A program made the translations under genes and the position numbers. Of a stretch of DNA of 64,000 bases, positions 10,786 through 23,882 are shown piece after piece. The notes under the pieces are model-generated. The model was not told the origin of the DNA, did no database searches, and worked only from the letters and a program-made list of their open reading frames with translations. Source of the DNA: Chamaea fasciata (Eukaryota > Chordata > Aves > Passeriformes > Sylviidae); contig JARCOQ010000016.1 of NCBI GenBank assembly GCA_029207755.1, positions 10,030,501 through 10,094,500 of the forward strand, given 5' to 3'. The stretch's first letter is position 1. Each line of letters opens with the position of its first letter.

Positions 10786-13700
10786 ATGAACGCGGCGCAG
10801 GGCACGGTGGGCAGCGACCCGGTGATCCTGGCCACGGCCGGCTACGACCACACGGTGCGGTTCTGGCAGGCGCACAGCGGCATCTGCACCCGCACGGTGC
10901 AGCACCAGGACTCCGTATCCTTCCTTCCCCGCCGCCCTGGCAGCTCGGGGTCGCCCCCGCGTTCGGCCCCCCGGGTGGGGCCCGGCTGATGCTCCGTACC
11001 GACCTTAACGGCGCCCGCAGCAGGTCAACGCCCTGGAGATCACGCCGGACCGGAGCATGATCGCGGCCGCAGGTGAGCGCTCCTGCCCCGCCGGGCACCC
11101 CTGGCACCGGGCCGGTGTTCACTCGCTGCCCGGTGCTCGCAGGGTACCAGCACATCCGCATGTACGACCTCAACTCCAACAACCCCAACCCCGTCATCAA
11201 CTACGACGGCGTGAGCAAGAACATCACCTCGGTGGGCTTCCACGAGGACGGGCGCTGGATGTACACGGGCGGGGAGGACTGCATGGCCCGCATCTGGGAC
11301 CTCAGGTGGGCACCGGGGGGTTCCCCCTGGCCGGCAGCACCCCCGGGCTGTGGGGCCGATCTCAGACCCCTGAGCTCCTCTCCCTCGCTCTGTCACAGGT
11401 CCCGGAACCTCCAGTGCCAGCGCATTTTCCAGGTGAACGCTCCCATCAACTGTGTCTGCCTGCACCCCAACCAGGTGAGGAAACTGCCTCCTCTGGGGTT
11501 TCCCAGCTCAGAGCATCCTGTGGAATGGAGCTTAAAGCGCATCCCATACCAGTGTCCACTTTCCACTGTCCCAGGCTGCTCCAAGCACCATCCAGCCTGG
11601 CTTTGGACGCTTCCAGGGATCCAGGGGCAGCCATAGCTTCTCTGGGCACTCTGTTCCTGTGGCTCCTCTGGGTAATCCTGAGTGGCCACAGAGATGTGTC
11701 CCAGCAGAAGATGGGGTACAACAGAACACGGCCTGGGGGCTTCACACCATGTGTGTCTGCTGATGGCCTGGTGGCTGTTGCAAAGGGACAGCACAGGGAC
11801 TGCACTGAGCTCATCCTGTGAATGGAAATGTCCTTGGAGCAGGCTCTGCCTCCAAACATCACTGGGAATGGAAGCTGGAAGAGTGGGGGCAGCTGGGAAG
11901 CTTGAGGGTGACAACACTGCCAAGGAAAAGCATCCTGGGGCCTTTGGCTGACTCCTGATTCCCTTCAGGTCAGGTTTGGTTGAAGTTCATTAGTGGACTC
12001 AGCAGCTGTTGCTGAGCAGAGGGAGTTTGGAGGCTCTTGAAGAGGCTGAAGGGAGCAGGAGCAAGGCAACCAACAGGGATCAATCAGTGCTAATGGCCTG
12101 GCTGGGCTTGCAGGGCTGTGGTTTTGCCTGCAGACAGGGCCCTGCAAACCTCTGTAAAGTCCTGAGTAATGGAAACGTTCCCTCGTGTTTCATTTGGCAA
12201 AGGTTTAGTTTTGCAAATCAGGAATTTCAGACTAAACTTGAGATGGGTTATTTGGACCAGACTGTCCCAATGCTCTGGTAGTGTCAGTGCTGTGAGAGGG
12301 TGTTATGTTAAATGAATGTTGCTGAACATATGTCTTAGATGGGAAATAATCCCTGACCCAGATGCTGCCGAGGTGCAGAGTGTTGGTTTGTGAGCAGAAG
12401 GTGGTTAATTAGACCAAAGGTGGCAGCATTTGTTCGGGCAGTTCTGTGGCTCTGCAGTTCCCTCTGCAGAGATGCTCATCCAATTATCCAGAGATTACTC
12501 ACGGCCTGAGTAAAGCCATGAAAACTTTGGATTCAGCATTTACACCTGCTGAGAGGGGGCTGAGGGTTGAGGAGCCCAGAAAAGACTTTTGTGCAGTCAG
12601 ATAAATGCATTGAGTGGTGTTTGTGTCCTCAGAAGCAGCCTGTGCTCCCAGGTACAGGATTAGGTGTGCCTGATGACCTGATCTCCTCCAGGGATTCTGC
12701 TAAAATTATGGACAGCGCAGGGCTGTCGATAAAGGCTGGGTTTGAGTGGAGACATGCCAGCATTGTCTTCTGCTCTGAGCATGGGATCAGAGCCAGGACT
12801 CCTGCCCTTGGCTCTTGTCCTTCCCCTGAGAAGGGGAGGGAGAGAGAAAAACCCACTTCAGGTTGTGTTTTTCAGGTAGCTGCACCCTTGAGTGCTTCAG
12901 TTGTTCAGTGGCCAACCTGCCTCTTAACTCTGCCTCAGACGTGCTGAAAACCACTTGGCTCCTGTGGGTGTCGTTTGGAGCTGCAGCTGTGCCACAGCCC
13001 TGGAACTGGCACAGCTCTCTTTGCTCTGGGCTTTAGAAAATCAGCAAACCCTTCTGGGGAGGGAAACAGCCTTTTGCAGGGTGTCATGGGCCTCAGGACT
13101 GGGCTGGGACAGGGTGTGAAACAGCCCTGAGCTGGGGAGAGAGGAGGCAGAAAGCCAGAGCAGAGCTCCAGTGGTGCTCCACGGGCACCATGTGGGTGCC
13201 AGCTCCAGGCTGCTGCAGTGTCTGCAGAGCTGTGGCCATGTGTCCCTGCAGGCAGAGCTGATCGTGGGCGACCAGAGCGGGGCCATCCACATCTGGGACC
13301 TGAAGACTGACCACAACGAGCAGCTGATCCCCGAGCCCGAGGTGTCAGTGAACTCGGTGCACATCGACCCCGATGCCAGCTACATGGCAGCTGTGAACAG
13401 CTCGGTGAGCTCCCCCAGGCCGTGCTGGGCGGGGAGCTGGGCTGGCTTTGGCTGGGTGGCACCAGCCTGGGCACAGACCCTGCTGTGTCTGTGCAGGGAA
13501 ACTGCTACGTGTGGAACCTGACGGGCGGCATCGGCGAGGAGGTGACACAGCTGATCCCCAAGACCAAGATCCCGGCACACAACCGCTACGCCCTGCAGTG
13601 CAAGTTCAGCCCCGACTCCACGTGAGTGTGGAGCCCCTCACCTCCCTCCCAGGGCACCTCCTGTGCCCCCAGCTGTGCCCCCAGCTGTGCCTCCAGCTGT

Positions 13701-14712
13701 GGCTGTCACTGTCCCCGCAGTGCAGGTCCCCAGGGAGGAGTGGGGCAGCAGGCAGGGAATGTGGCACCACAGGGTTGCTGTCAGGGTTGTCCCACTCATG
13801 CTCCCTGAGCTCAGCAGGGTTTGCTGCCAGGAGCTGTTCTACAGCTGGGATCCAACTGCTGCAGTGTGAGCTCCTTCACGGAGTCTGTTCAGCTGGAATC
13901 TCCTAAATCAGGAGATCTGATTGCAACGGGGGCAGGTCTCCGGGCTGTCACTGGCCCTGGCCCAGGTCTGTGGTAACGAGAGGCCCACAGGGAGACAGTG
14001 ACTGATGAGATTGTCCCCACATGCCTCCTTCTTGCAGGCTCTTGGCCACCTGTTCTGCAGATCAGACGTGCAAGATCTGGAGGACTTCGAACTTCTCTCT
14101 GATGACAGAGCTGAGCATTAAGAGCAACAACCCTGGGGAGACATCCCGGGGCTGGATGTGGGACTGTGCCTTCTCTGGGGACTCCCAGTACATTGTCACA
14201 GGTGAGGCAGCACCTGCCTGCAGCAGCCCTGGCTGTACATGGCCAGAGCCTGGGGCACAGCGGGTGTGAGGTGGGAGCACCCAGTTCTGGAACATTTTGT
14301 GCTGCTGCAGTGGGGCAGCTGTTGGAGCTGGGGAGGAGATCTCCAGCTGTGCTATTCGTCCCACAGTTCACAGGGTGTTAGTCCCTTAAACACACCTGTG
14401 ATAATTTCCACACTCACTGCCCTCCAAAAGAACTAAACCCCACACACAGAGAAATGCACTGAGCTGCTCTGCCTTGCTGGTCACCACCAGCCCTAAGAAG
14501 AAAGTATTTCTTATAATGATAGTAAAAAAGAATCTTAAAAGGTAATATATATATATATTTATATCCCCCTTTTCTTTTCACTCTCTACTGCAGCCTCCTC
14601 TGATAACCTGGCCAGACTGTGGTGTGTGGAGACAGGAGAGATCAAGAGGGAGTACAGTGGCCACCAGAAGGCCGTGGTCTGCCTGGCCTTCAACGACAGC
14701 GTGTTGGGATAA
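10786..14712 (+). CDS. MLST8: MLST8 (LST8/GbetaL), WD40 subunit of mTORC1 and mTORC2
   Basis: Eight coding exons close to 326 aa, the same length as human: 10786-10914, 11021-11072, 11143-11305, 11399-11474, 13252-13404, 13497-13621, 14038-14201 and 14594-14712 (TAA). The protein starts [20 protein letters not shown] and ends [14 protein letters not shown], nearly identical to the vertebrate family. WD-type blocks are visible as HTVRFW, IRMYDL, ARIWDLR, IHIWDLK, CYVWNL, CKIWR and ARLWCVE, giving the seven-bladed propeller. It binds the mTOR kinase domain and stabilises both complexes. Intron 4 (1.8 kb) is the only long one. The 3' end converges with BRICD5. Confidence 0.97.
11475..13251 (+). 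other. MLST8 intron 4 with a CR1 fragment
   Basis: This is unique intronic sequence plus a degraded CR1 3' fragment around 11500-11660. No exon-like segment is needed, because the flanking exons join in phase 0. Confidence 0.6.
11520..11660 (-). mobile_element. CR1 LINE 3' fragment
   Basis: Reverse-complement CR1 pattern: CAGGCTGCTCCAAGCACCAT ... CTTCCAGGGATCCAGGGGCA ... AGCTTCTCTGGGCA. Located in MLST8 intron 4. Confidence 0.75.
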
Positions 14713-15040
14713 CGGGCATTTGTGTCAAGGACAGGACCTCTGCTTGTTTCCCCTTGCCTTGCCAGAGCCTCTCCAGAGCCTGGGACATGTACTGTACCCA
14801 TCCCCTCCCACATGGAGAGGGTTGGGGCTCCCACAGGAGCAGCTGCAGCTGCCTGGGGTGAGACCAGGCTTCAACTCCAGGCAGGACATTGCCGAAACGT
14901 GTGTGGCCTCTGAAGGAGGGCATGGGAGAGGGACACACGATTCTATTGCAGGGACACAGGTACAGTTCACCTGCAGGAATCCCTGGGGCATCGGCTGCTG
15001 ACAACTTTGGATGTTCTTGTACCCCAAAGTGGGAAAAACA

Positions 15041-15046
15041 AATAAA
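15041..15046 (+). terminator. MLST8 poly(A) signal
   Basis: AATAAA lies 329 bp after the TAA stop at 14712. It is the first canonical signal downstream and gives a short 3' UTR. Confidence 0.75.
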
Positions 15047-15112
15047 AGTCAGCCTTTGCAAGTGATGGGAGAGGCTGAGCAAAGAGGAGAAGCAGCTCTT
15101 GGTTTGCAATCC

Positions 15113-15119
15113 CTTTATT
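15113..15119 (-). terminator. BRICD5 poly(A) signal
   Basis: Minus-strand GAATAAAGG lies about 385 bp past the BRICD5 stop. It is roughly 70 bp from the MLST8 signal on the opposite strand. Confidence 0.7.
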
Positions 15120-15503
15120 CAGAGTGTTTCACAGAGCGACTTGGAGAGCTGCTCTCCTAAAGCCAACCACCCCCCAAATGTAACAACAACCACCTTGTGT
15201 TGAACAGAGCCTGGAGCCCCAAATCTCCAGCTACTTCCCGGGATTCCTCTAGCCTGGGTCTCCTAATTCCTATGGGCGAGGCACAGCCCTGGAGCAGAGC
15301 TGCAGAGTGTCTGTGCTGAGCAGAGGCCTCCTGTTTCTCTAAGCTCCCCTGATCCTGTTTCTCTAAACTCTCCTGACCTGCAGCACGGAGTCAGCAGGAA
15401 GCTCTGGGGCTGTTGCAGGTGTTCCCTTCCTCATGGAAGTCAGAGGCTTTTCAGGAATCCAGTTCAAGTATGAGGGCAGAGAGGGCGGCCGTGGCTGCAG
15501 CAC

Positions 15504-18107
<2,604 letters not shown>

Positions 18108-18785
18108 CTGGGAGCCAGGGCAAAAGAAGGTGGAACAGGAGTTAAAATTGACCCTTCTGCCAACTCTTCATCAAACGTCTCCAGCTCACGACACAAATCC
18201 TCGTGCAAACTGTCTGGAGTGCAGAGCTGCCAAAATGCAGCACCTGGAATAACGGAGTCTTCATCCCACAGCGCTGGAATTCCAGATCCAGCGTCCTGGT
18301 AACCAGCACTGCCACAGCCTGGAAAGCTGCAAAGCCCCCAGGGCAGGGCTGGAGCAGCAGCTTTCTAGACACAGGGAACAACAACTTCAATTATTTTGGT
18401 TTACAGCAGAAATCCCCAGCGGGACCGTCAGCATTGGAATCAGACCCTGTGTGGAGTGACCCCGCTTCTGTTCTTGGCTGTGCTGGATTTCCTTGCTAAG
18501 TTGTTCTCCATGAGACCAAGGAAAAGAGCTTGGCAGTGCTGTGACATTTCTATTGGCTCTATTAATTTACTTTAGTTCTTATACTGGAGCAATTAAATTT
18601 AACTTCATGGCACATAACGGGATTTTTACGAAGCAGAAAATGTGCTTTCAATAATCTCAAACACAGCCCACATTTAAAAAATAACCTGTTTCTCAATCCT
18701 CTGAAGGACAGAGAAATCCAACCCATTCCCAGGATTACATGTGCTCCAGCTGCACGAGGATGGGCTCATCCAGCCTTTGGACAGT

Positions 18786-18900
18786 TAAAGGGAATTCTCG
18801 CTGCAGGAATAGGGAATACTCACTGCAGGAACAGGGAACACTCACTACTGGGACAGGGAATTCTCACTCCTGGGACAGGGAATACTCACTGCAGGGGCAG
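18786..18900. repeat. 22-bp minisatellite upstream of BRICD5
   Basis: About five copies of a 22-bp unit of the form CTCACTGCAGGAACAGGGAA + 2 bases. Read on the minus strand, most units contain a GTGAGT/AGTGAGTA splice-donor-like core. Confidence 0.8.
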
Positions 18901-19724
18901 CAGGGCTGGCACCATCCCCTCCATCCATCCTCCACTTCAGGCGAGAACCTGGCTGCTGCTGCTCTGCCTCCTGCCCATGCACAGCCTGGGCATGATCCCG
19001 GCTCCAGGCACACCTGGGAAACCTGAACGTGTGTCCGTGGGACATAAATACCTGTCCCTCGCAGGCAAAGGGCTCCGCAGGAGGGGGAAAGCTGAGGCCA
19101 GGGCAGGCGGGAGCTGAGCGCTGCTGTCAGTGCCCGGCGCGGCTCTTCCTGCTCACCCCCGGCACGGGCAGGAGCCACAATCGGGCCCTTTGTGTGCCCT
19201 CGGGGCTGGCACGGCCCAACACGAGCCCAGGTGAGGCTCTTTGAGAGATCAGATGACCAGAGGACACTGGCAGCCTGCCCTTGTAGCAGCGGCAATTCCC
19301 ACATTTCAACGGGAACTCGGTGATGCCGGAGCCCCGTGGGCTGGAGCCAGGTGTTGATCCCGCTGTCCCAGACACACCTGTGCCACCCTCGGAGGAAAAG
19401 GGGCTGTGACACAAAGTCACCACCACAGTCTGTGCTGCTCTCACACTGTCACCTGTGTGTCCTGGCCTGAGAAACTCCCTGTGGGAACAGCATTCCCTGA
19501 GCAGTCCAGGAGCCCCCCAAACGTTCCAGACCTGCCAGCTAGACATAACAAAGGTGTGGAGGCAAGGAAAAGCTTCATGTGACATCTGTCCAGGGAAAAT
19601 GCAGGTTTTGGACATTTTCCTATCAAGCATAGCCTCATGCTGAACAAACTGGCTGAAGGGAGCCCACAAGAAAGAAGGACGGACTTTGGCCAAGGGCATG
19701 GGCAGGACAAAGGGGAAAGGCTTC

Positions 19725-19970
19725 ACTGCCAGACTTAGATTAGATGTTGGAAAGAAACTTCCTTGTGAGGGTGGGCAAGCCCTGGAACAGGGTGCCCAGG
19801 GCAGCTGTGGCTGCCCCTGGACCCCTGGACCCCTGGCAGTGCCCAAGGCCAGGCTGGCCAGGGCTTGGAGCAGCCTGCGACAGTGTGAGGTATCCCTGCC
19901 CATAGCAGGAGTGGCACTGGATGGGATTTAAGGTCCCTTCCAAACTGCATCCCTGACTCCCAGGATTCCC
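19725..19970 (+). mobile_element. CR1 LINE 3' end
   Basis: Sense CR1 order: TTAGATTAGATGTTGGAAAG, CCTGGAACAGGGTGCCCAGG, CCTGCCCATAGCAGGAGTGG, AAGGTCCCTTCCAAACTGC. Upstream of BRICD5. Confidence 0.85.
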
Positions 19971-20040
19971 AAAGCAGAGCTGCATCAAAGCTCACGGAGA
20001 TGAGACCACACAATGAGACAACACTGGGGAGAGCAGGTTT

Positions 20041-21773
20041 GAGAGTTTAATGGAAATTCAAGTAGAGGATTAAGAACCATTTGGAAGTCAGAACAGAGTT
20101 TTGAAGCATGACTGACACCCCCACCAGCACATTCCAGCATCCCTGAGCCCAGGCAATGGCTCCCTTTCCAGCAAGAACCCTCAGCAGGGACAGAGCTGCC
20201 TGAGGGATGCTGGACTGTTTCCTGGCCTTTTCCTGACATATCCTGACACAAAAAGCACCAGATACAGAGACTGAATCCAAACCCACACTGTTACATCAGA
20301 CACGACCTGCAGTGAGTCCATAATGTCCTTCTCCATGTCACCCAGATCAAGGGCAAGTTCTGCTTCTGGGACTTTTGCAGTCCCTCATCTGGAGAGAGGA
20401 GCAGGGAAGAGATTACCCACAACTTCCACAACTCCAAATTACAAACAGCCTTTCAGAGGTTCAGCCACTGCTCAGGGAACACCGAGACCCTCTGGACTGC
20501 AGGGTTATTGCTGTACAAACAAGGTGACAAGTTACCAGGCAGGAAATGGCATCAGCACTGCCCGAGCTCCTCAGCTGGACAGGAAGGAAAACCAGTGCTT
20601 AAATTCAACTGTAGATACTGGAATCTATGGAATAAAAGCCTGTTATTTGCATATATAATTTTCAATTAATTCTGTAACGCAAAAGCTTTCACTGTGGGAT
20701 TTGGGCAGCACAAAAACCATCCTGTGGTGAGCCCCTCATTGCCCAATCCCACCTGGAGACCAAATGGAATCATCCCTGAGCAAGCGAGCACCCCTCCTTA
20801 CCACCCACGGTGCCCAGGCCCTGCTGGCACACACGGAAGATCTGAACCTCAGGGATGGAAAGGAAGCACGAGCTACTGCCACACACAACCAGGACTCACA
20901 GGGCTCCCTGTGCACAACTGTCCTAGGCATCACAGCCATCCATGGGCTGAGCAGGAATTGGGATTGTGCAGCTGAAGCCAAGGCAAGTGGCTCGCTGGTG
21001 CTGAGGGAAGTGCAGGAGCTCGGTACGCATCGATCCAGGGATTTCTGGGAAGCAGCAGGAGGGAAGGACAGCTCTGCATGGCTGCAGACTCTCTGCATTA
21101 CCAAATGCAATGGGTTAGGGGAATTAAATCACTGAAGTACATTCCTCTCATCCTCCCTCTGGGGGAAACAAGATAAATTATCATAGACTCTAATTATAAT
21201 TTAAATATATTCTGCTCTATCTTTATGCTCAGGGAGTGCCTGTGTGTACATGCACTTTACACACACTCGACCTTGGACAGACACTGTGTGCAGCAGCCAA
21301 GGTCTGGAAGCGTTGGGATCATCCCAATCTGCATCACAAGTGCAACGTGCAGTGGTCAAATGAAGGAGATGCATTTGTGTGACCTGACGTGGGGCTGTGC
21401 CCCTGAACAGGGCCACACCAGCTCTACAAGTGTTTCCAAACACAACCACAGTTACTGCACATCCCAAGAGTCGTTCCCCTGAACAAACCGGGCTGAGTCA
21501 TGGCCCAGCCTGGCCAGGACATGATCCTTCTCCTCAGATCAAGCAGCTCCACACCCCCAGCTCAGCCCAGAGGACCCTGTGGAGCACCACAAACGTTGGA
21601 TCGATGCATTTATAACTAAACCCAGCCCCAAGCCCCAGCCCCTTCATTCCAAAGTGCATTTCAGACTGAGATGTAAACAGAATCATATGGAGAGGACAGA
21701 GAGGAGACAAGCTAAGGGTTCTAACCCTGGGGAGTATCTAGTGCGTGTACGGCTGTCACTGCTGCCGCCCCCG
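20041..21773 (-). other. Probable PGP 3' UTR and downstream region
   Basis: No coding segment is visible below the PGP stop at 21774. A minus-strand ATTAAA at 20046-20051 could be the poly(A) signal, which would make a 1.7-kb 3' UTR. No nearer canonical AATAAA was noted. Confidence 0.4.
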
Positions 21774-23394
21774 TCACTCGCCCAGCGCCGGGAGCAGGTC
21801 GGCGATGCTGTCGACGTAGTAATGGGGGACCAGGTCCTGCCTGGCGGGACAGCCGCTGTCCTGGTGGCCCCGCACCTCGTCCAGCGCTGTCACCCCGGTC
21901 AGGGTGAGCAGCGTGGTGAGGCCGCAGGCGTTGCCCATCAGGATGTCCGTGTCCAGCCGGTCGCCCACCATGATGGTGCGCGCGGGCTCCACCGGGAACT
22001 CCCCGGCCACGCAGTCGAACATGAAGCGGTTGGGCTTGCCCACGATGAAGGCCTCGCGCTGCGCCGCCGTCTCCACGGCCTTCACCAGGCACCCCGTACC
22101 TGAGGGAACACAACAGAAGCAGGGATTAGGGCAGGAGGATCTCAGCCTTCACCAGGCACCCCGTCCCTGTGGGGAACAGGAGCAGGGATTAGGGGCAGGA
22201 AGCTCTCTGCACAAGCCAGGACAAACCTGCTCAGGACACGGGAAATGTGACAATGCCTCGGCTTTAGGGGCAGAGGGAGGGGTCGTTCCCGGGAGAGGTG
22301 GTGCATAAAGCCTGCCAGGAGGTTGGAAATTCCAGCCTCCAGTGTTAAAAGATAAGTCCTATCCGCAAGGACAGGGTCAATAAGGATTCTCTCTCTCTCA
22401 AGGGTGCTGTAGAGGAGGAGAGGCACCGGGACACTCAAGCTGCCTCAATGAATCCCAGGATAGCTGGAGCTGGAGGGGGTCTCTGGAGATCATCCAGTCC
22501 AACCCTCCTACAAGGCAGGGTCACCTGGATTAGGTGACACAGGAACGTGCTTAGGCCAGTTTGGAACGTCCCCAGAGACGAGACTCCATGACCTCCCCGG
22601 GCAGCCGCTCCAGGGCTCTGCCCCTCCCCACGGGAAGAAATTCTTCCTTAGGCTGAGATGGAACTTGTGTTCTACCAACATAACACCGAGATGTGACGAG
22701 CCGCGGAGCCGAGCACGGAGACCCTCCCCAAGCCCCGGGACCACCCCGTCCATCCGCCCCGCGCACCGGGGATGCCGGCGCCGCCCTCGAGCGGCAGCCG
22801 GTGGTCGCGGTTGGTGCCGACCAGGAGGCATTCGGGGCCGCCGCGCAGGAGATACCGCAGCGCCTGGCACAGCTTCGCGTAGCTGAAGTGCTCGTCGAAG
22901 CCCACCAGCACGGCGCGCACGGCGGGGTCCAGCGGCGCCTTCACCCAGTCAGCGGGCGCGGGGCCGGGCAGCGCGGCGGGCCCGGTGCCCAGGTGCGGGA
23001 TGCCCACGGCCTCCAGCTCGGCGGCCAGCGCGGGGCTGCCCAGCACGTAGGCGGCGGCGCCGGGCGGCAGCGCCTGGCGCAGGTAGCGGGCGGCGCAGAA
23101 GGCCGAGCTGAAGACATGCCGGGGCTCGGCGGGCGGGAAGCCGAGGCGCCGCAGCTTCTCCACGTAGGCCGCGCGCGTCCGCCCGCTGTTGTTGGTCACG
23201 TAGCACAGCCGCTTGCCCGCTGCCGCCAGCTTGCCCAGCGTCTCCGCCGCGCCGCTCACGGCCGCCTCGCCCCGCCACAGGACGCCGTCGCAGTCGAAGA
23301 GCAGCGTGTCGGCGTTGGCGAGCACGGCCCGCGCCGCCTCGCCCTCCAGGCGCCGGCAGCGCCGCGGGCCGCCCGCCGCCATCGCGTCCGCCAT
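21774..23394 (-). CDS. PGP: PGP, phosphoglycolate / glycerol-3-phosphate phosphatase (HAD family)
   Basis: Two exons, 23394-22767 and 22099-21774 (TGA), join in phase to 317 aa, close to the human length of 321. The HAD motifs are in order: nucleophile motif [10 protein letters not shown] (Asp34, Asp36), motif II CYVTNNS, a C2 cap region with [20 protein letters not shown] and VGFDEHFSY, Lys in [10 protein letters not shown], and motif [15 protein letters not shown]. The enzyme clears 2-phosphoglycolate and related glycolytic side products (also glycerol-3-phosphate) in the cytosol. The ATG lies in CpG-rich sequence shared with the divergent E4F1. The intron holds a CR1 fragment and a duplicate of the exon-2 boundary (see findings). 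Confidence 0.95.
22078..22206. repeat. 67-bp tandem duplication spanning the PGP exon 2 acceptor
   Basis: Copy A (22078-22144) contains the first 22 bases of exon 2, its acceptor and intron sequence. Copy B (22145-22206) lies wholly in the intron and shares the GCCTTCACCAGGCACCCCGT core at an offset of 67 bp. Copy B keeps a CAG acceptor next to 22166. Confidence 0.85.
22450..22690 (-). mobile_element. CR1 LINE 3' fragment in the PGP intron
   Basis: Antisense CR1 features: GATCATCCAGTCCAACCCTC, CTCCAGGGCTCTGCC, AAGAAATTCTTCCTTAGGCT. Confidence 0.8.
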
Positions 23395-23882
23395 GGCCGC
23401 CCCGAGCGCCCCATTGGCCGTACCGCCCCCAGCGCCCGCCGGCCGCGCCTCCCCATTGGCCGCACCCCGCACGGACCGCGTCCCCATTGGGCGGCGGGGC
23501 CCGCGGCCACGCCCACCCCGCCGGGAGCCGGCGCCCGGTGTCCCCTCCCGTCCCTCCGCACGTCGCCGCTGATGGGGCCCCGCGCGCTGCGCTCTCATTG
23601 GCCGCTCTGCCCCAGGGCCCGCCCCCCAAGCGCTGCTATTGGCCGGGGCGCCGCGGGGCTCGTTCGGTAACGCGTTCGGGAACTCGGCGGTAACTCGGCG
23701 GGAACTGCCCGGGCTCCGCTCCGGCGGGGCTCGGGGCTCGGGGATCACCGGGGGGAGCGGAGGGGCCGCGCTCCGACACCGCCCGCCGCCGGCCGGAACC
23801 CCCCGCCGAGCCCCGTCCCGTTGTTATGACGACACGGCCGTAAAGCCGCCATCTTGCGGCGCGTTGCGACACGGGGGCCGCG
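23395..23882. promoter_or_regulatory. PGP / E4F1 bidirectional CpG-island promoter with five CCAAT boxes
   Basis: The 488 bp between the two divergent ATGs contain ATTGG (CCAAT on minus) at 23413, 23455, 23486, 23597 and 23638, four of them followed by C as ATTGGC(C). A YY1-type GCCGCCATCTTG lies at about 23845-23856, close to the E4F1 start. CpG density is high and no TATA box was seen. NF-Y-type control of both genes is inferred. Confidence 0.75.

Larger units (their letters stand above)
18270..20040. other. Intergenic stretch between BRICD5 and PGP
   Basis: Apart from the 22-bp minisatellite and one CR1 copy (19725-19970), no coding or RNA gene was recognised. The AT-rich part at 18530-18700 is unique sequence. 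Confidence 0.5.

Noticed and set aside
9403..11060. Very long overlapping reading frames (up to 513 codons) with repeated Ser-His-Ile-Pro-Tyr-Pro-Ile or Trp-Asp-Met-Gly-Tyr-Gly
   Set aside because: They arise because the 7-bp unit has no stop codon in any of six frames; the 21-bp reading period gives a 7-residue repeat. No start, splice or family support.
14520..14565. TATATATATATA tract as a promoter TATA element
   Set aside because: It lies in the last MLST8 intron, 30 bp before an acceptor, so it is better read as an AT-rich intronic microsatellite.
22693..23670. 325-codon plus-strand frame opposite PGP
   Set aside because: Shadow of the PGP first exon and GC-rich promoter; the minus strand carries clear HAD motifs.
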